A stretch of DNA of 63,660 nucleotides, taken from Verrucomicrobiota bacterium. Its GTDB lineage: Bacteria; Verrucomicrobiota; Verrucomicrobiia; Chthoniobacterales; JAFAMB01. Location: NCBI GenBank assembly GCA_019239825.1, contig JAFAZK010000348.1, positions 1 to 63,660 on the forward strand, given 5' to 3'. Made by a program: the position numbers and the translations under genes. How positions within the stretch are numbered: the first letter of the stretch is position 1; each line of letters begins with the position of its first letter. A model generated the notes under the pieces. The model saw nothing but the letters and a program-made list of their open reading frames with translations, was not told the origin of the DNA and searched no databases. Below are positions 52,899 through 62,504 of this stretch, piece after piece.

Positions 52899-53483
52899 CT
52901 ACTCCTTGCTGCCATGCTCCAGCACCTCGGCCACTTGTTCCTGGGTCGCGATCTTGCTCTGGCCTTGCGGGTGTACCATGACAGCGATGCAGATGGAGTG
53001 GCCGATTGGTGCACTGCTAAATTCGAACGCGATGCCACGTTTCACGTCGTCGAAAATTGTTGGCGTTCCCTCTATCGGCGCAGCGTCCGGAAAATCCTTC
53101 CGAATGTCGTCAAGTGTCTTGCCGACCCCGATGCCATCCGCGGTTTTAAACCGGGCTACCGTTGAACGGATCAAATCAATACTCAGACCGTCGGAGGGCT
53201 TCGCGTCGATGACTCCATTGTTCACTGTGTGGACGAAGAACGTGTCTAATCGCCCCTCCGGCCTAGACCACTTCCAAACCTGCCGCGTCTGTGACATCCC
53301 TCGATCAATCCGGTAGGGTTTACCTAGCTTCTTTAATTCTTGTAAACCGTTGGGACCAAGAGACACGCCAGCTATACTTGACCCCGGCACAATCGTTAGG
53401 TTGTCGGTAGCCATTGAGTCCGCCAGTGCGTGGTTAGCGATCGACACCACTAACCCGAGCAGAACCGCTTTTAGTAGTTTCAT
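52899..53483 (-). CDS. Hypothetical exported protein
   Basis: 194 residues with a signal peptide (about 1-22, ending NHALA). The mature part is of mixed composition, with SIAGVSLGPNGLQELKKLGKPYRIDRG near the start and a region GIGVGKTLDDIRKDFPDAAPIEG reminiscent of repeats in FecR- or lipoprotein-type domains with an Asp-Asp-Ile-Arg pattern, but no family is firmly recognised. ATG at 53483. Confidence 0.6.
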   Translation of the reverse strand: MKLLKAVLLGLVVSIANHALADSMATDNLTIVPGSSIAGVSLGPNGLQELKKLGKPYRIDRGMSQTRQVWKWSRPEGRLDTFFVHTVNNGVIDAKPSDGLSIDLIRSTVARFKTADGIGVGKTLDDIRKDFPDAAPIEGTPTIFDDVKRGIAFEFSSAPIGHSICIAVMVHPQGQSKIATQEQVAEVLEHGSKE

Positions 53484-54074
53484 TTCCAGTTCCCGTTTTC
53501 GGCTGGATAGTCTAGCGGTCAGCAACCTTTTTCAAGAGGTGCCGTGAGAAGATAGTGCCCCCCTACCCGCCGGTCGGACTCGCCACGAAGTGGCTTAAAA
53601 GTATAGGCCACGGGTTTTAGCCCGGGGTTAGGCTTTGGTGGGGCGAGGCTCCCCGGCCCAATGATGTCAACGAAGCCGCTGATGTGCCTATTCCCAAGAT
53701 GTTTCTCGGCCGTAACCCTCGCCGAGCCGGGGTATGCAGTGCGGCCGTGGACAAGGCACCGTTGGATCAATCTACGTCACCATTTCTGGAGTCCCGACCC
53801 AATGTAACTGCAAAACGCTGCCCCGCGGCTCGGCGCGTCTAGCGGCCTTACGGGACCACTTAACTCTACAGGGCTCAATTCTCCGCAGCCACTGACAGGA
53901 CGATCGGGAGCCTCGCCCCACCAAACTTCTAAACCAAACGCTTAAGTTAACGCCTATGGGGTTAAAGCCCTGGCTGTACTCTTAAGCCGCTACGCGGTCA
54001 ATCCGACACGAATCGCTAGGATGATACCCGGAAGAGACTGATCTGACGGATGTTCCAAGAAGCCTCATCGCCAC
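53484..54074. other. Large nested inverted-repeat element region
   Basis: The 591-bp gap holds the nested element at 53570-54008 and about 65 bp downstream of the TetR gene. No coding sequence is supported. Confidence 0.6.
53570..54008. repeat. MITE-like element, family 3, nested inverted repeats
   Basis: The inner pair TTTGGTGGGGCGAGGCTCCC (53634-53653) and GGGAGCCTCGCCCCACCAAA (53906-53925) is perfect over 20 bp. Outside it lies a longer, imperfect pair: left GTCGGACTCGCCACGAAGTG (about 53572-53591) and AAAAGTATAGGCCACGGG, right ATTGACCGCGTAGCGGCTTAAGAG-type text (about 53980-54008 read backwards), with GGCTTAA and TTTAACCCC landmarks on both sides. Total 440 bp, no ORF. Confidence 0.75.
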
Positions 54075-54641
54075 TTACCGCTGATGTCCCAGCAGTACCC
54101 TCTTCACCCTGCTCATCGACCGCGCAAACACCGTCCGGTCATCGAGTGCTCGTGCGAGCACCAGAGAACCTTGGATTACCGCAAGTACTTCTTCCGCCAT
54201 CAGCTCAGCCGCCGGTTTATCCCGCCCGAGCCGAACCAGAGCAGTCGCCAAGGCCTCTTTCCACATCCTGAAATACGAACGCACCTGTTTAGCAAATCGG
54301 TCGCGGCTCGTGGCTAACGCAAATGCCCCTACGAGACAGACTCTGCGGCCGGAATCGAAGTATTCGATTACGGCCCGAAACATCCGGTCGATTGCCGCGG
54401 CCGCGTCCGTATCCCATTGCAACGGGGCAAAGACGTGGGTCGTAAACCAAGCCCCGATTTCGCCGAGAACGGCTCCCGCCATCTCTTCTTTTCCACCAGG
54501 GAAAAAATGATAGAGGCTCCCTTTACCGAGACCGGTTTTTTCGGAGATCAGCGCGATACTAGCCCCTTCGAATCCGTGTTCGCGAAATACTTCGGCCATC
54601 GCGGGCAGGAGATCGGCCCGCTCGGATACCATCTTCGCCAT
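54075..54641 (-). CDS. TetR/AcrR family transcriptional regulator
   Basis: 188 residues. HTH at residues 25-50 (ASIALISEKTGLGKGSLYHFF), followed by an alpha-helical ligand domain. It lies 6 bp after the DUF1348 gene on the same strand, so the two are probably an operon with the twin palindromes at 55180-55214 as its operator. Confidence 0.92.
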   Translation of the reverse strand: MAKMVSERADLLPAMAEVFREHGFEGASIALISEKTGLGKGSLYHFFPGGKEEMAGAVLGEIGAWFTTHVFAPLQWDTDAAAAIDRMFRAVIEYFDSGRRVCLVGAFALATSRDRFAKQVRSYFRMWKEALATALVRLGRDKPAAELMAEEVLAVIQGSLVLARALDDRTVFARSMSRVKRVLLGHQR

Positions 54642-54647
54642 TGTATT

Positions 54648-55115
54648 TTAGAGCCCAAGATCACTGAGCCCCGGGTGATCTGCCGGACGAGGACCAAGCG
54701 ACCAAAAGAACTTCCGATCGCTTTCCCGAATCACAACATCATTAATACTGGCTTCTCTGCGCCGCATGAGACCGTTGTCATCGAATTCCCATTGTTCGTT
54801 GCCATGGGCACGAAACCAGTTTCCAGAATCGTCATGCCATTCATATTGGAATCGGACCGAGATCCGGTTTTCGTGGAATGCCCAGAGTTCTTTTATCAGG
54901 CGGTAGTCGAGTTCCTTAGCCCATTTGCGCTTTAAAAACTCGATAATCGCAGGGCGCCCGCTAAAGAATTCGGCGCGGTTGCGCCACCAGCTATCCATGG
55001 TGTAAGCAAGCGCAACCCGCTGAGGGTCTCGAGAATTCCAGGCATCCTCAGCTAAACGGGCTTTTTGGATAGCGGTCTCAAGAGTGAACGGCGGGAGAGG
55101 TGGTTTCGTTTCCAT
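54648..55115 (-). CDS. DUF1348 / nuclear transport factor 2-like protein
   Basis: 155 residues. Members are NTF2-like small proteins, with the core [25 protein letters not shown] and [27 protein letters not shown]. Often regulated by a TetR gene in the same operon, as here. Function unknown; perhaps a small-molecule-modifying or -binding step in a stress response. Confidence 0.9.
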   Translation of the reverse strand: METKPPLPPFTLETAIQKARLAEDAWNSRDPQRVALAYTMDSWWRNRAEFFSGRPAIIEFLKRKWAKELDYRLIKELWAFHENRISVRFQYEWHDDSGNWFRAHGNEQWEFDDNGLMRRREASINDVVIRESDRKFFWSLGPRPADHPGLSDLGL

Positions 55116-55179
55116 AGTAAGAAGTGAAGAAGTAAAGACGTGATTGGTGATTAGTAGAAGACCGTCATAGCAGGCCGTT

Positions 55180-55214
55180 TGTACCATATGGTACACCATG
55201 TACCGAGTGGTACA
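55180..55214. promoter_or_regulatory. Twin TetR-type operators
   Basis: TGTACCATATGGTACA (55180-55195) is a perfect 16-bp palindrome and TGTACCGAGTGGTACA (55199-55214) has the same half-sites, TGTACC-N4-GGTACA, with centres 19 bp apart, close to two helical turns. They lie 65 bp upstream of the DUF1348-TetR operon and about 220 bp upstream of the divergent aldolase gene, so they may control both. The rest of this 319-bp gap shows nothing else. Confidence 0.75.
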
Positions 55215-55434
55215 ATGGAAAAGTTCTTTTGCGCTTCTCAAACTCCGGATTCGCGAACTGTACCTCCTTTGCGAGGCCAATACGGTCGCTACGGGTTCCC
55301 ACACGCAAAACTGCTTGCAAACGCGATGGGAGCATTGAATCTCCACCGCGGCTTAATGGGATAAGCCTCTCGATCCCCTCCCCCATGGATTAATGAGCGG
55401 CGGAGACCAGCCTCGCACTAATAAAGATTATTCT

Positions 55435-56331
55435 ATGTTCGTTACTAAACCTCGCTTGTTTCTCGCCTACGTGTTTGAGAATCGGTTCGCGGTTCCATCT
55501 TTTAATGTAAGCAATCTCGAAATGGCCCGCGCCGTAATCGAAGCAGCCGAGCTCGAGAATGCTCCCGCGATGGTGCAGACGGACTTTATTAACTTCGACT
55601 ACGCCGGAATCGATGAGCTATCGGCCATTATCCGTACTCTGGCCGAGAAAGCTGCTGCTCCAGTGTTGATGCACCAGGATCATCCCGGGAAAGACGACAA
55701 CATTTTCCGCACGCTGCGTCGCGGATATTACTCGGTGATGTATGATGGCGGCCATCTTCCCTTGGCTGAGAATATCGCCGGTACCGCCCGTTTTGCCGAA
55801 GCTGCTCACGCCGTTGGGGCGATTCTGGAAACCGAGATTGGCCAGTTCGGGGGTGAATATCAAGGCGGCCATGCCGTTACCGCCGCCGCCCATGATACCG
55901 CCGAGATGGTGCAAAAAGGCGGAGCCGATACGCTGGCGGTTTCGGTCGGATCGATGCACGGACAAAAGAGCCGGCTGGATCTCGATCTATTGAGCAATAT
56001 CGCAGAGGCTACGCGGATCCCGCTGGTTTTGCACGGTGGCAGTGGGATTCACCCAGACGATATCAAGGTCGCAACCGAATTGAATGTCTACAAAGTAAAC
56101 ATTGGAGCAGCTCTAATCCGCGGCTTTGTAGAAGGCTTAGAAGAAGCCGCTAAGTTGCCCACGGATTGGGAGCCACGGCACCAGCAGATGTTGCGTTACG
56201 TCACAAACAAGCTGCGCGACATCGCCCGACATCGGCTTTCGCTCTTTCGCGCGTCCGGTCACGGCAAAAAGCTGCTCGAACAATTGGCCGCCGCGAAGGA
56301 AGATCTGGCGCGACGAGTGGAGCGGCAGTAA
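55435..56331 (+). CDS. Class II fructose/tagatose-bisphosphate aldolase-like protein
   Basis: 298 residues with the class II aldolase fold. Zinc and substrate motifs are visible as LMHQDHPGKDDN, TEIGQFGGEYQGG, VSVGSMHG, LVLHGGSGIHPDDI and VYKVNIGAAL. The first motif is HQDH instead of the usual HLDH. It cleaves a ketose bisphosphate; whether fructose, tagatose or another is not readable. ATG at 55435 preferred over an upstream ATG (55393). Confidence 0.9.
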   Translation: MFVTKPRLFLAYVFENRFAVPSFNVSNLEMARAVIEAAELENAPAMVQTDFINFDYAGIDELSAIIRTLAEKAAAPVLMHQDHPGKDDNIFRTLRRGYYSVMYDGGHLPLAENIAGTARFAEAAHAVGAILETEIGQFGGEYQGGHAVTAAAHDTAEMVQKGGADTLAVSVGSMHGQKSRLDLDLLSNIAEATRIPLVLHGGSGIHPDDIKVATELNVYKVNIGAALIRGFVEGLEEAAKLPTDWEPRHQQMLRYVTNKLRDIARHRLSLFRASGHGKKLLEQLAAAKEDLARRVERQ

Positions 56332-56550
56332 GGCAAAGGAGCGAGGAGCTAGGAGCTAGAAGAGCGGCCCAATCGTTGGGCGGCCGCGTAAACCGCGACC
56401 GCCGCCTGGCTAATGCCCAGGCGACTGACGGATTTCCCCACACAGTGGCTAAATCCCACAGGCCGTAGGCTATTCTCCGCCCCGGTTTCGCTGCTTCGGG
56501 CCCTCCTCCTGGCTCCTAGCCCCTGCCTCGGCCCCTAGCCCTTCCACCCT
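56332..56550. repeat. Iterated inverted arms, one arm inside the biotin ligase gene (AGGAGCTAGGAGC words)
   Basis: Left arm GAGCGAGGAGCTAGGAGC (about 56340-56357, intergenic) pairs with GGCTCCTAGCCCCTGCCTC (about 56510-56530), which lies inside the 3' end of the biotin ligase gene and encodes its C-terminal tail. A similar GCCAGGAGCTAGAAG text lies at about 40294-40308. Confidence 0.65.
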
Positions 56551-57339
56551 CGCCTCGAACGCACTATCCACCGACTCGATCGGCTTCCTCAGGTACCAGT
56601 CTTCAAACCGGTTCAGGATCTGGGCCCCTAACTCAGCCAGGAAAACCGGTCGTTTGGAAAATTTCTCCAGGGCAGATGTTGGATACCCTTCTATTTGTGG
56701 CGACGATCGAACATTCATTCCGATGCCGAGTACTTGAAAACTCCAGGCGTTGGATGTCTCCAATAGGAACCCGGCCAGTTTGCCGCCACCGAGAATCAAA
56801 TCATTAGGCGGCTTGATGTGAATCCGGCTGTCAATCCATTGCTCGGCCGACTCGGCTGCAGCCAAGGCTGCCATGCGCACCAGCACAGGCCATTGGTTAA
56901 CGGAGAATCTCGATCGCAGCAGAATTGAGAACCATAGCCCCTGATTCGGCTGCGACACCCAATTGCGTCCCTGTGTTCCGCGCCCTGCGGTTTGTTGTTC
57001 CGCGAAAAAGACCACTCCTTCCGCCGCATTGCCGATCCCGGCTCGACGTACCAGGTCATTGGTGGACGTGGTCTCCCGAAAGACATAGACCTCACGACCG
57101 ATCGTGTGGCTGGTCAGACGCGCTCTGATGCTTTGTGGCCGGACGGCTTCCGGTTCGGATTGAAGTCGCACGTCGGTAATGCTCCTTTCAAAGCGGTATC
57201 CATCCCGCTGCAGGGAGTCGACCACGGCGTTCAACGCCGCAGTATCACCTTCGAATTGTCGAACTAGGGCGCTCAATGACATTTCCGAGCCAGCGTTGAG
57301 AAGGGATCGGAGGACCTCAATTTCGCGTCGATCAATCAT
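56470..57339 (-). CDS. birA: Biotin-[acetyl-CoA-carboxylase] ligase, with N-terminal HTH
   Basis: 289 residues. Winged HTH (about 1-65), then the ligase domain with STNDLVRR, GRGTQGRNW (biotinyl-AMP loop) and IKPPNDLILGGGKLAGFLLE. It attaches biotin to carrier proteins such as the carboxylase encoded downstream in this window, and may repress biotin genes. The C-terminal tail (about residues 265-289, EAGARSQEEGPKQRN) is encoded by an iterated repeat and is probably an addition. Confidence 0.92.
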   Translation of the reverse strand: MIDRREIEVLRSLLNAGSEMSLSALVRQFEGDTAALNAVVDSLQRDGYRFERSITDVRLQSEPEAVRPQSIRARLTSHTIGREVYVFRETTSTNDLVRRAGIGNAAEGVVFFAEQQTAGRGTQGRNWVSQPNQGLWFSILLRSRFSVNQWPVLVRMAALAAAESAEQWIDSRIHIKPPNDLILGGGKLAGFLLETSNAWSFQVLGIGMNVRSSPQIEGYPTSALEKFSKRPVFLAELGAQILNRFEDWYLRKPIESVDSAFEARVEGLGAEAGARSQEEGPKQRNRGGE

Positions 57340-57770
57340 GAGACTGCCTGCATTATTTGTCGGATACAGATTGAGCGCCAGAGGCGAATCTCGGTTGAAG
57401 ACGAAGAGGTAGAACTGGGCGATTTGCCGCTTATAAAGGGGATGTAATTATTGTAATAGGCTTTTAATAAGTCTCTTACAGTGATAAGTATGTCCTAGAA
57501 GGAATAATGACATATAAACACAATGGCGCGTGATTTGGTTACTCTGTACGGTAGGGACGAGCTCCTGCTCGTCCGCAGATCGCACGAAGACCCAAAACAG
57601 CGAGGATGAGCAGGAGCTAATCTTCGCTGCAGTTCTCAGGGACGCCTCCTGTCTCAATCGGCAAAAAAATCCAGGCGTGAAGTTTTGGCCGGAAGCGGTT
57701 ATCTATGTAACGCAAACGGCTTGCCACCTCCCCTGAACCGACTTTTTCCGATCCCGTCAAAGCCGTCCTG
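57340..57770. other. Divergent intergenic region with a family 4 repeat copy
   Basis: Holds the palindromic repeat at 57551-57620 and an A/T-rich stretch at about 57440-57500. Promoters for birA (minus) and the carboxylase genes (plus) should lie here. No other gene recognised. Confidence 0.5.
57551..57620. repeat. Palindromic repeat copy, family 4
   Basis: GTAGGGACGAGCTCCTGCTC (57551-57570) pairs imperfectly with GATGAGCAGGAGCTAATCTT (about 57605-57624). Same word as the repeat inside the ABC ATPase gene at 10703-10781. Confidence 0.7.
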
Positions 57771-59378
57771 ATGGCTACCCTGAAGTCCAAACTCAACATC
57801 ACCTCCGACGAATTCCGGGCAAATACGGAAGCGATGCGGTCGGCGGTCGACGATCTTCGGGCGGCCGTAGATAAGGTGGCTCAAGGCGGCGGGGACGAGG
57901 CACGCCGAAAGCACCTGGCTCGCGGCAAGCTGCTTCCAAGAGAACGCGTTCAGCGGTTGCTCGACCCCGGTACCCCATTTCTCGAGCTTTCCCAATTGGC
58001 TGCTTATGACATGTACAATGATGCAGCGCCCGGTGCCGGCGTGATCACGGGGATCGGCCGCATCTCGGGAAAGGAATGCGTCATCGTCTGTAATGATGCC
58101 ACGGTCAAAGGCGGCACTTATTATCCGATCTCCGTTAAAAAGCATCTACGTGCCCAGGAAATCGCGGAGCAGAATCGGCTTCCCTGCATTTATCTGGTCG
58201 ATTCTGGCGGTGCCAACCTACCGAACCAAGACGAGGTGTTTCCTGATCGGGACCATTTCGGGCGGATCTTTTTCAACCAAGCGAACCTTTCGGCTCAAGG
58301 GATTCCGCAAATTGCGGTAGTCATGGGCTCGTGCACTGCGGGCGGCGCTTATGTGCCGGCAATGAGCGATGAGGCGATCATCGTTAGGAACCAGGGCACC
58401 ATCTTTCTAGGGGGACCACCACTGGTAAAAGCCGCCATCGGCGAAGAGGTCACGGCGGAGGAACTCGGCGGCGGGGACGTTCATACCCGATTGTCCGGAG
58501 TGGCCGATCATCTAGCTCAAGATGATTCCCATGCGCTCGCTTTAGCTCGCAAAATCGTCAGCAATCTTAACCACCAGAAACCGGTTCAGCTCGAATGCCG
58601 CCCTCCCCTGGAACCCGCAACGGATCCGACAGAGCTTTACGGCGTCATTCCGGCAGATGCCCGGAAGCCATATGACGTCCGCGAATTGATTCTCCGGATC
58701 GTTGATGGATCTGAGTTTAGCGAATTTAAAGCCTTATTTGGTGTCACCTTGGTCTGCGGGTTTGCGCACATCTGGGGTTATCCGGTTGGTGTGCTGGCAA
58801 ATAACGGAATTCTCTTTTCTGAATCTGCCCAAAAGGGAACTCATTTCATTGAGCTGTGTTGCCAGAGACGTATTCCGCTAATCTTCCTCCAAAACATCGC
58901 CGGCTTCATGGTGGGTAAAAAATATGAGAACGAAGGCATTGCCCGGCACGGCGCCAAGATGGTTACCGCAGTCGCGACTGCTCAGGTGCCGAAATTTACC
59001 GTGATCGTTGGCGGCTCGTTCGGAGCCGGAAACTATGGGATGTGCGGGCGCGCCTATTCGCCTCGTTTCCTCTGGATGTGGCCAAACGCGCGGATCTCGG
59101 TGATGGGCGGGGAACAGGCAGCCACGGTTTTGGCCAGGGTGAAACGCGACGCCATCGAAGCCAAGGGAGGACAATGGACTGCAGAAGAAGAGACCGACTT
59201 CAAGGAGCCGATCCGGGCTCAGTACGAGCGGCAAGGGCATCCCTACTATGCTAGTGCCCGACTTTGGGACGATGGGATTATCGATCCCCTGGATACGCGG
59301 CTGGTTCTCGGGCTCGGTATATCCGCTGCCTTAAATGCTACGATTCCAGAACCTCGCTTCGGTCTTTTCCGGATGTAG
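57771..59378 (+). CDS. mccB: Methylcrotonyl-CoA carboxylase carboxyltransferase (beta) subunit
   Basis: 535 residues of the biotin-dependent carboxyltransferase family. Typical segments: [95 protein letters not shown] and [23 protein letters not shown]. Together with the biotin carboxylase subunit it carboxylates 3-methylcrotonyl-CoA in leucine breakdown. First of the plus-strand leucine cluster. Confidence 0.95.
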   Translation: MATLKSKLNITSDEFRANTEAMRSAVDDLRAAVDKVAQGGGDEARRKHLARGKLLPRERVQRLLDPGTPFLELSQLAAYDMYNDAAPGAGVITGIGRISGKECVIVCNDATVKGGTYYPISVKKHLRAQEIAEQNRLPCIYLVDSGGANLPNQDEVFPDRDHFGRIFFNQANLSAQGIPQIAVVMGSCTAGGAYVPAMSDEAIIVRNQGTIFLGGPPLVKAAIGEEVTAEELGGGDVHTRLSGVADHLAQDDSHALALARKIVSNLNHQKPVQLECRPPLEPATDPTELYGVIPADARKPYDVRELILRIVDGSEFSEFKALFGVTLVCGFAHIWGYPVGVLANNGILFSESAQKGTHFIELCCQRRIPLIFLQNIAGFMVGKKYENEGIARHGAKMVTAVATAQVPKFTVIVGGSFGAGNYGMCGRAYSPRFLWMWPNARISVMGGEQAATVLARVKRDAIEAKGGQWTAEEETDFKEPIRAQYERQGHPYYASARLWDDGIIDPLDTRLVLGLGISAALNATIPEPRFGLFRM

Positions 59379-59394
59379 CTCAAAGAATTCCGGC

Positions 59395-59480
59395 ATAAAG
59401 CCACCGCGAATGGACACGAATGAACGCGAATAGGAGACGATTATTCGTGTCAATTCGCGTCCATTCGCGGTTTATTAGAA
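59395..59480. repeat. Iterated inverted arms (CGCGAATGGACACGAAT words)
   Basis: Left arm CCGCGAATGGACACGAATGAACGC (from about 59403) and right arm GTGTCAATTCGCGTCCATTCGCGGTTT (about 59446-59472) are complementary. It lies between mccB and the hydratase, which are co-directional. Same words as in 17938-17963, 43162-43365 and 44511-44566. Confidence 0.75.
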
Positions 59481-59535
59481 TCGGCCTGTGGGTGCAAAAG
59501 CATTCCAGCCCAGGCCAACCTTCCTAGGAGCTTTC

Positions 59536-60333
59536 ATGAATTGGCATACTTTAGATGTCACGATCTCCGGTGCAGTTGCCACCGTCACTCTGAATCGGCC
59601 AAGAGTACACAACGCCTTTAACGAGACCGCCATCAAAGAGTTAGAGCACAGCTTTCGGATGTTTGGCGACCGTGGAGAAGTCCGGGCAATCGTATTGACC
59701 GGTTCCGGCACGACTTTCTGTGCCGGTGCAGACCTGGGCTGGATGAAGCGAATGGCGGAGATTTCTTATGAGGAGAACTTCGCGGACGCCTATCGCCTCG
59801 CCACCATGTTACGAACCATCTACCATTGTCCGAAGCCGGTTATTGCTCGGGTCCAAGGGGATGCCTACGGAGGCGGACTTGGTCTGATTGCGGCCGCCGA
59901 TATCGCGATCGTCAGCAGCACTGCTGGTTTTGCGTTCTCAGAAGTGAAGCTCGGCTTGATGCCTGCCGTGATTAGCCCGTTCATAATTCAAGCGGTGGGT
60001 AGCCGGGTTGCCCGCCGCTATTTTCTGACCGGCGAAAGATTCACGGCTGCAGAAGCGTACCGGATCGGCTTGGTACACGAAGTTGTTACTCCCGATGTAC
60101 TCGATGCGAAGCTCAGCTTGATCGTGGCCCAGATTACACAAAACGGTCCACAAGCCCTGATCCAATCGAAGCGATTGATCCAGGACATCGACCTCATATC
60201 GGAAAAGCTTTCCGTCGACACCGCCGAGCGAATCGCGCGACTCCGTTGCTCCGAAGAAGCCCTCGAAGGCGTTCAAGCATTTCTAGAGAAACGCCGGCCC
60301 AGTTGGGCTAAGCCTGAGCAGAATGACGAATGA
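59536..60333 (+). CDS. liuC: Enoyl-CoA hydratase, probable 3-methylglutaconyl-CoA hydratase
   Basis: 265 residues. Crotonase-family features: TLNRPRVHNAFNE, GTTFCAGADLGWMKRM and VQGDAYGGGLGLIAAADIAI with the two oxyanion positions, and EVKLGLMPAVISPFII. Context between mccB and mccA supports the hydration of 3-methylglutaconyl-CoA. Start ATG at 59536 with TAGGAG upstream. Confidence 0.9.
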   Translation: MNWHTLDVTISGAVATVTLNRPRVHNAFNETAIKELEHSFRMFGDRGEVRAIVLTGSGTTFCAGADLGWMKRMAEISYEENFADAYRLATMLRTIYHCPKPVIARVQGDAYGGGLGLIAAADIAIVSSTAGFAFSEVKLGLMPAVISPFIIQAVGSRVARRYFLTGERFTAAEAYRIGLVHEVVTPDVLDAKLSLIVAQITQNGPQALIQSKRLIQDIDLISEKLSVDTAERIARLRCSEEALEGVQAFLEKRRPSWAKPEQNDE

Positions 60334-60461
60334 CAAGCGGCAGATGACAAATCGCGGCTCCCATCTGTCCACTCCGCCGAGATGGTCCACTAAGTCCGCT
60401 CCGTCAACCCGGTCCACTCGTTGGTCTAGGAAATGACGGACGCCTCCTGATCGACCCGACA

Positions 60462-62504
60462 ATGTTCCGCAAACTCCTGATCGCTAATCGAGGAGAGATC
60501 GCTTGCCGCATTGCAGCGACTGCTGCCAGGCTGGGCATCCGGACGGTGGCTGTCTACTCCGATGTCGACAAGAATGCCAAGCATGTCAGCTTCTGCGATG
60601 AAGCGTTTGCCATCGGTGGGGCAGCGGCTAGCGAAAGTTATCTTTCGATTCCGTCTATAATAAGAGCGGCGCGCGAGAGCGGAGCAGAAGCCGTTCATCC
60701 GGGCTACGGCTTCCTGGCGGAAAACGCGGAGTTTGCAGAGGCCTGCATCGCTGCTGGGTTAGTCTTTGTCGGACCGTCGGCGGCTGCCGTCCGAGCTATG
60801 GGTGATAAAAGTACCGCCAAGTCCGTCATGACTAAGGCTGGAGTTCCAGTTCTTCCCGGCTATCACGGAGAAAACCAGGAACCAGCGTTTCTGCGGTCTC
60901 AAGCCGATGCAATTGGGTATCCGGTTATGTTGAAGCCGCGTGCGGGCGGCGGTGGAAAAGGCATGCGGGTGGTTAACGAGACCAGCCAGTTCGACGATCT
61001 GTTAGCGGCTTGCCGGCGCGAGGCCAAGAACAGCTTTGGGGACGATAGTATCCTGATCGAGAAATACTTGCGCCAGCCTCGACACATCGAGGTGCAGGTC
61101 TTTGGCGATACGCATGGCAACTGTGTCTATCTCTTCGAAAGAGATTGTTCTGTCCAACGGCGCCATCAAAAGATCATCGAAGAATCGCCCGCCCCGGGTC
61201 TCACGGAATCCCAACGGCGCTCGATCGGCGAAACCGCCGTGGCAGCAGCCCTGGCCGTCAGCTATACCGGCGCGGGAACGATAGAATTCCTGGTCGATCA
61301 GGATGTTAGTTTTTATTTCCTGGAGATGAATACCCGGTTACAAGTGGAACATCCGGTAACAGAGATGGTCACCGGGCAAGACTTGGTCGAATGGCAACTA
61401 TTTGTTGCAGCCGGCGCTCCATTGCCTCTTTCGCAAGGTCAGCTTCGCTTTCGCGGTCACGCGATCGAGGCCCGTATCTATGCCGAGAAACCCAACGCCG
61501 GATTTCTGCCGTCGATTGGAACCTTGGATGTCTTCAAAACGCCTGAAGCCATCCATTTCGCGGTACCCGCGTCTCCGGAGAGGGCTGCAGTCCGTCTCGA
61601 CGCCGGGGTACGCGCCGGCGACACCATTACCCCGCACTACGATCCGCTGTTGGCCAAACTTGTCGTTTGGGGCAAGGACCGAACCGAGGCGCTCACCCGC
61701 TTGCGCGATGCACTCGATCAGTTCGTCGCGCTCGGCCTAGAAACGAACCTCCCGTTCTTGCGCCGGCTAAGCGGATTACCGGATTTTGGAACCGCCAATC
61801 TCGACACCGGCCTGATTGCACGGAATGAAAAGTTTTTGTTAGCTTCACCGGGAGTGATCCAGTTTCCGTTCGTTGTGATGGCGACAGCAGCTTTGGTTAA
61901 AGGCGAAGAACTAAACCGTACGGTCGATGACCATGATCGTTACTCGCCTTGGGCTACGACCTCAGGTTGGCGGCTAAACTCTAGCTATACTCGGCGTATA
62001 TCTTGGTCGGACGGCAATCAAACCGTCGACGTGGCCCTGACCTACGCGGCTACGCTAACGAGTGCGGCGCAATATCACTTAGAAGCAGACGGAGAGTCCA
62101 TCGACTTCGAAATTTTAGAACATGACGGAGCTAACTTGGTTGTTCTAGCCGGTAACCGCCGAATTACTGGGCGAGTCTATCGAAGAAACGATACGTACGA
62201 TTTATCCGCCGATGGTGAACACACCACTCTTAGTCTGATCGATCCCCTCGCCTATAACCTGCTGGCAGAGGAAGCCGAGACCCAACTAACTGCTCCCATG
62301 CCTGGCCGGATTGTGGCGGTACTGGTTCAGCCCGGACAGACGGTTGCTAAAGGGACCCCTTTGATTGTGATGGAAGCCATGAAGATGGAACACACTATCG
62401 TTGCTTTGTCTGATGGCCAAGTTGATCAAGTATTTGTTAACGTCGCCGACCAAGTCTCCGAGGGCGCCCAATTACTTCACTTTACGCCGCACAAACCGCA
62501 TTAA
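60462..62504 (+). CDS. mccA: Methylcrotonyl-CoA carboxylase biotin carboxylase / biotin carrier (alpha) subunit
   Basis: 680 residues. Biotin carboxylase domain (about 1-450): IANRGEIACRIAATAARLGIRTVAVYSD, VHPGYGFLAEN, RAGGGGKGMRVV, ERDCSVQRRHQKIIEESPAP, and EMNTRLQVEHPVTE. Middle linker domain follows. BCCP domain at the end with AMKM biotinyl Lys (about residue 641). It charges biotin with CO2 and passes it to the beta subunit. The upstream biotin ligase would biotinylate it. Confidence 0.95.
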   Translation: MFRKLLIANRGEIACRIAATAARLGIRTVAVYSDVDKNAKHVSFCDEAFAIGGAAASESYLSIPSIIRAARESGAEAVHPGYGFLAENAEFAEACIAAGLVFVGPSAAAVRAMGDKSTAKSVMTKAGVPVLPGYHGENQEPAFLRSQADAIGYPVMLKPRAGGGGKGMRVVNETSQFDDLLAACRREAKNSFGDDSILIEKYLRQPRHIEVQVFGDTHGNCVYLFERDCSVQRRHQKIIEESPAPGLTESQRRSIGETAVAAALAVSYTGAGTIEFLVDQDVSFYFLEMNTRLQVEHPVTEMVTGQDLVEWQLFVAAGAPLPLSQGQLRFRGHAIEARIYAEKPNAGFLPSIGTLDVFKTPEAIHFAVPASPERAAVRLDAGVRAGDTITPHYDPLLAKLVVWGKDRTEALTRLRDALDQFVALGLETNLPFLRRLSGLPDFGTANLDTGLIARNEKFLLASPGVIQFPFVVMATAALVKGEELNRTVDDHDRYSPWATTSGWRLNSSYTRRISWSDGNQTVDVALTYAATLTSAAQYHLEADGESIDFEILEHDGANLVVLAGNRRITGRVYRRNDTYDLSADGEHTTLSLIDPLAYNLLAEEAETQLTAPMPGRIVAVLVQPGQTVAKGTPLIVMEAMKMEHTIVALSDGQVDQVFVNVADQVSEGAQLLHFTPHKPH

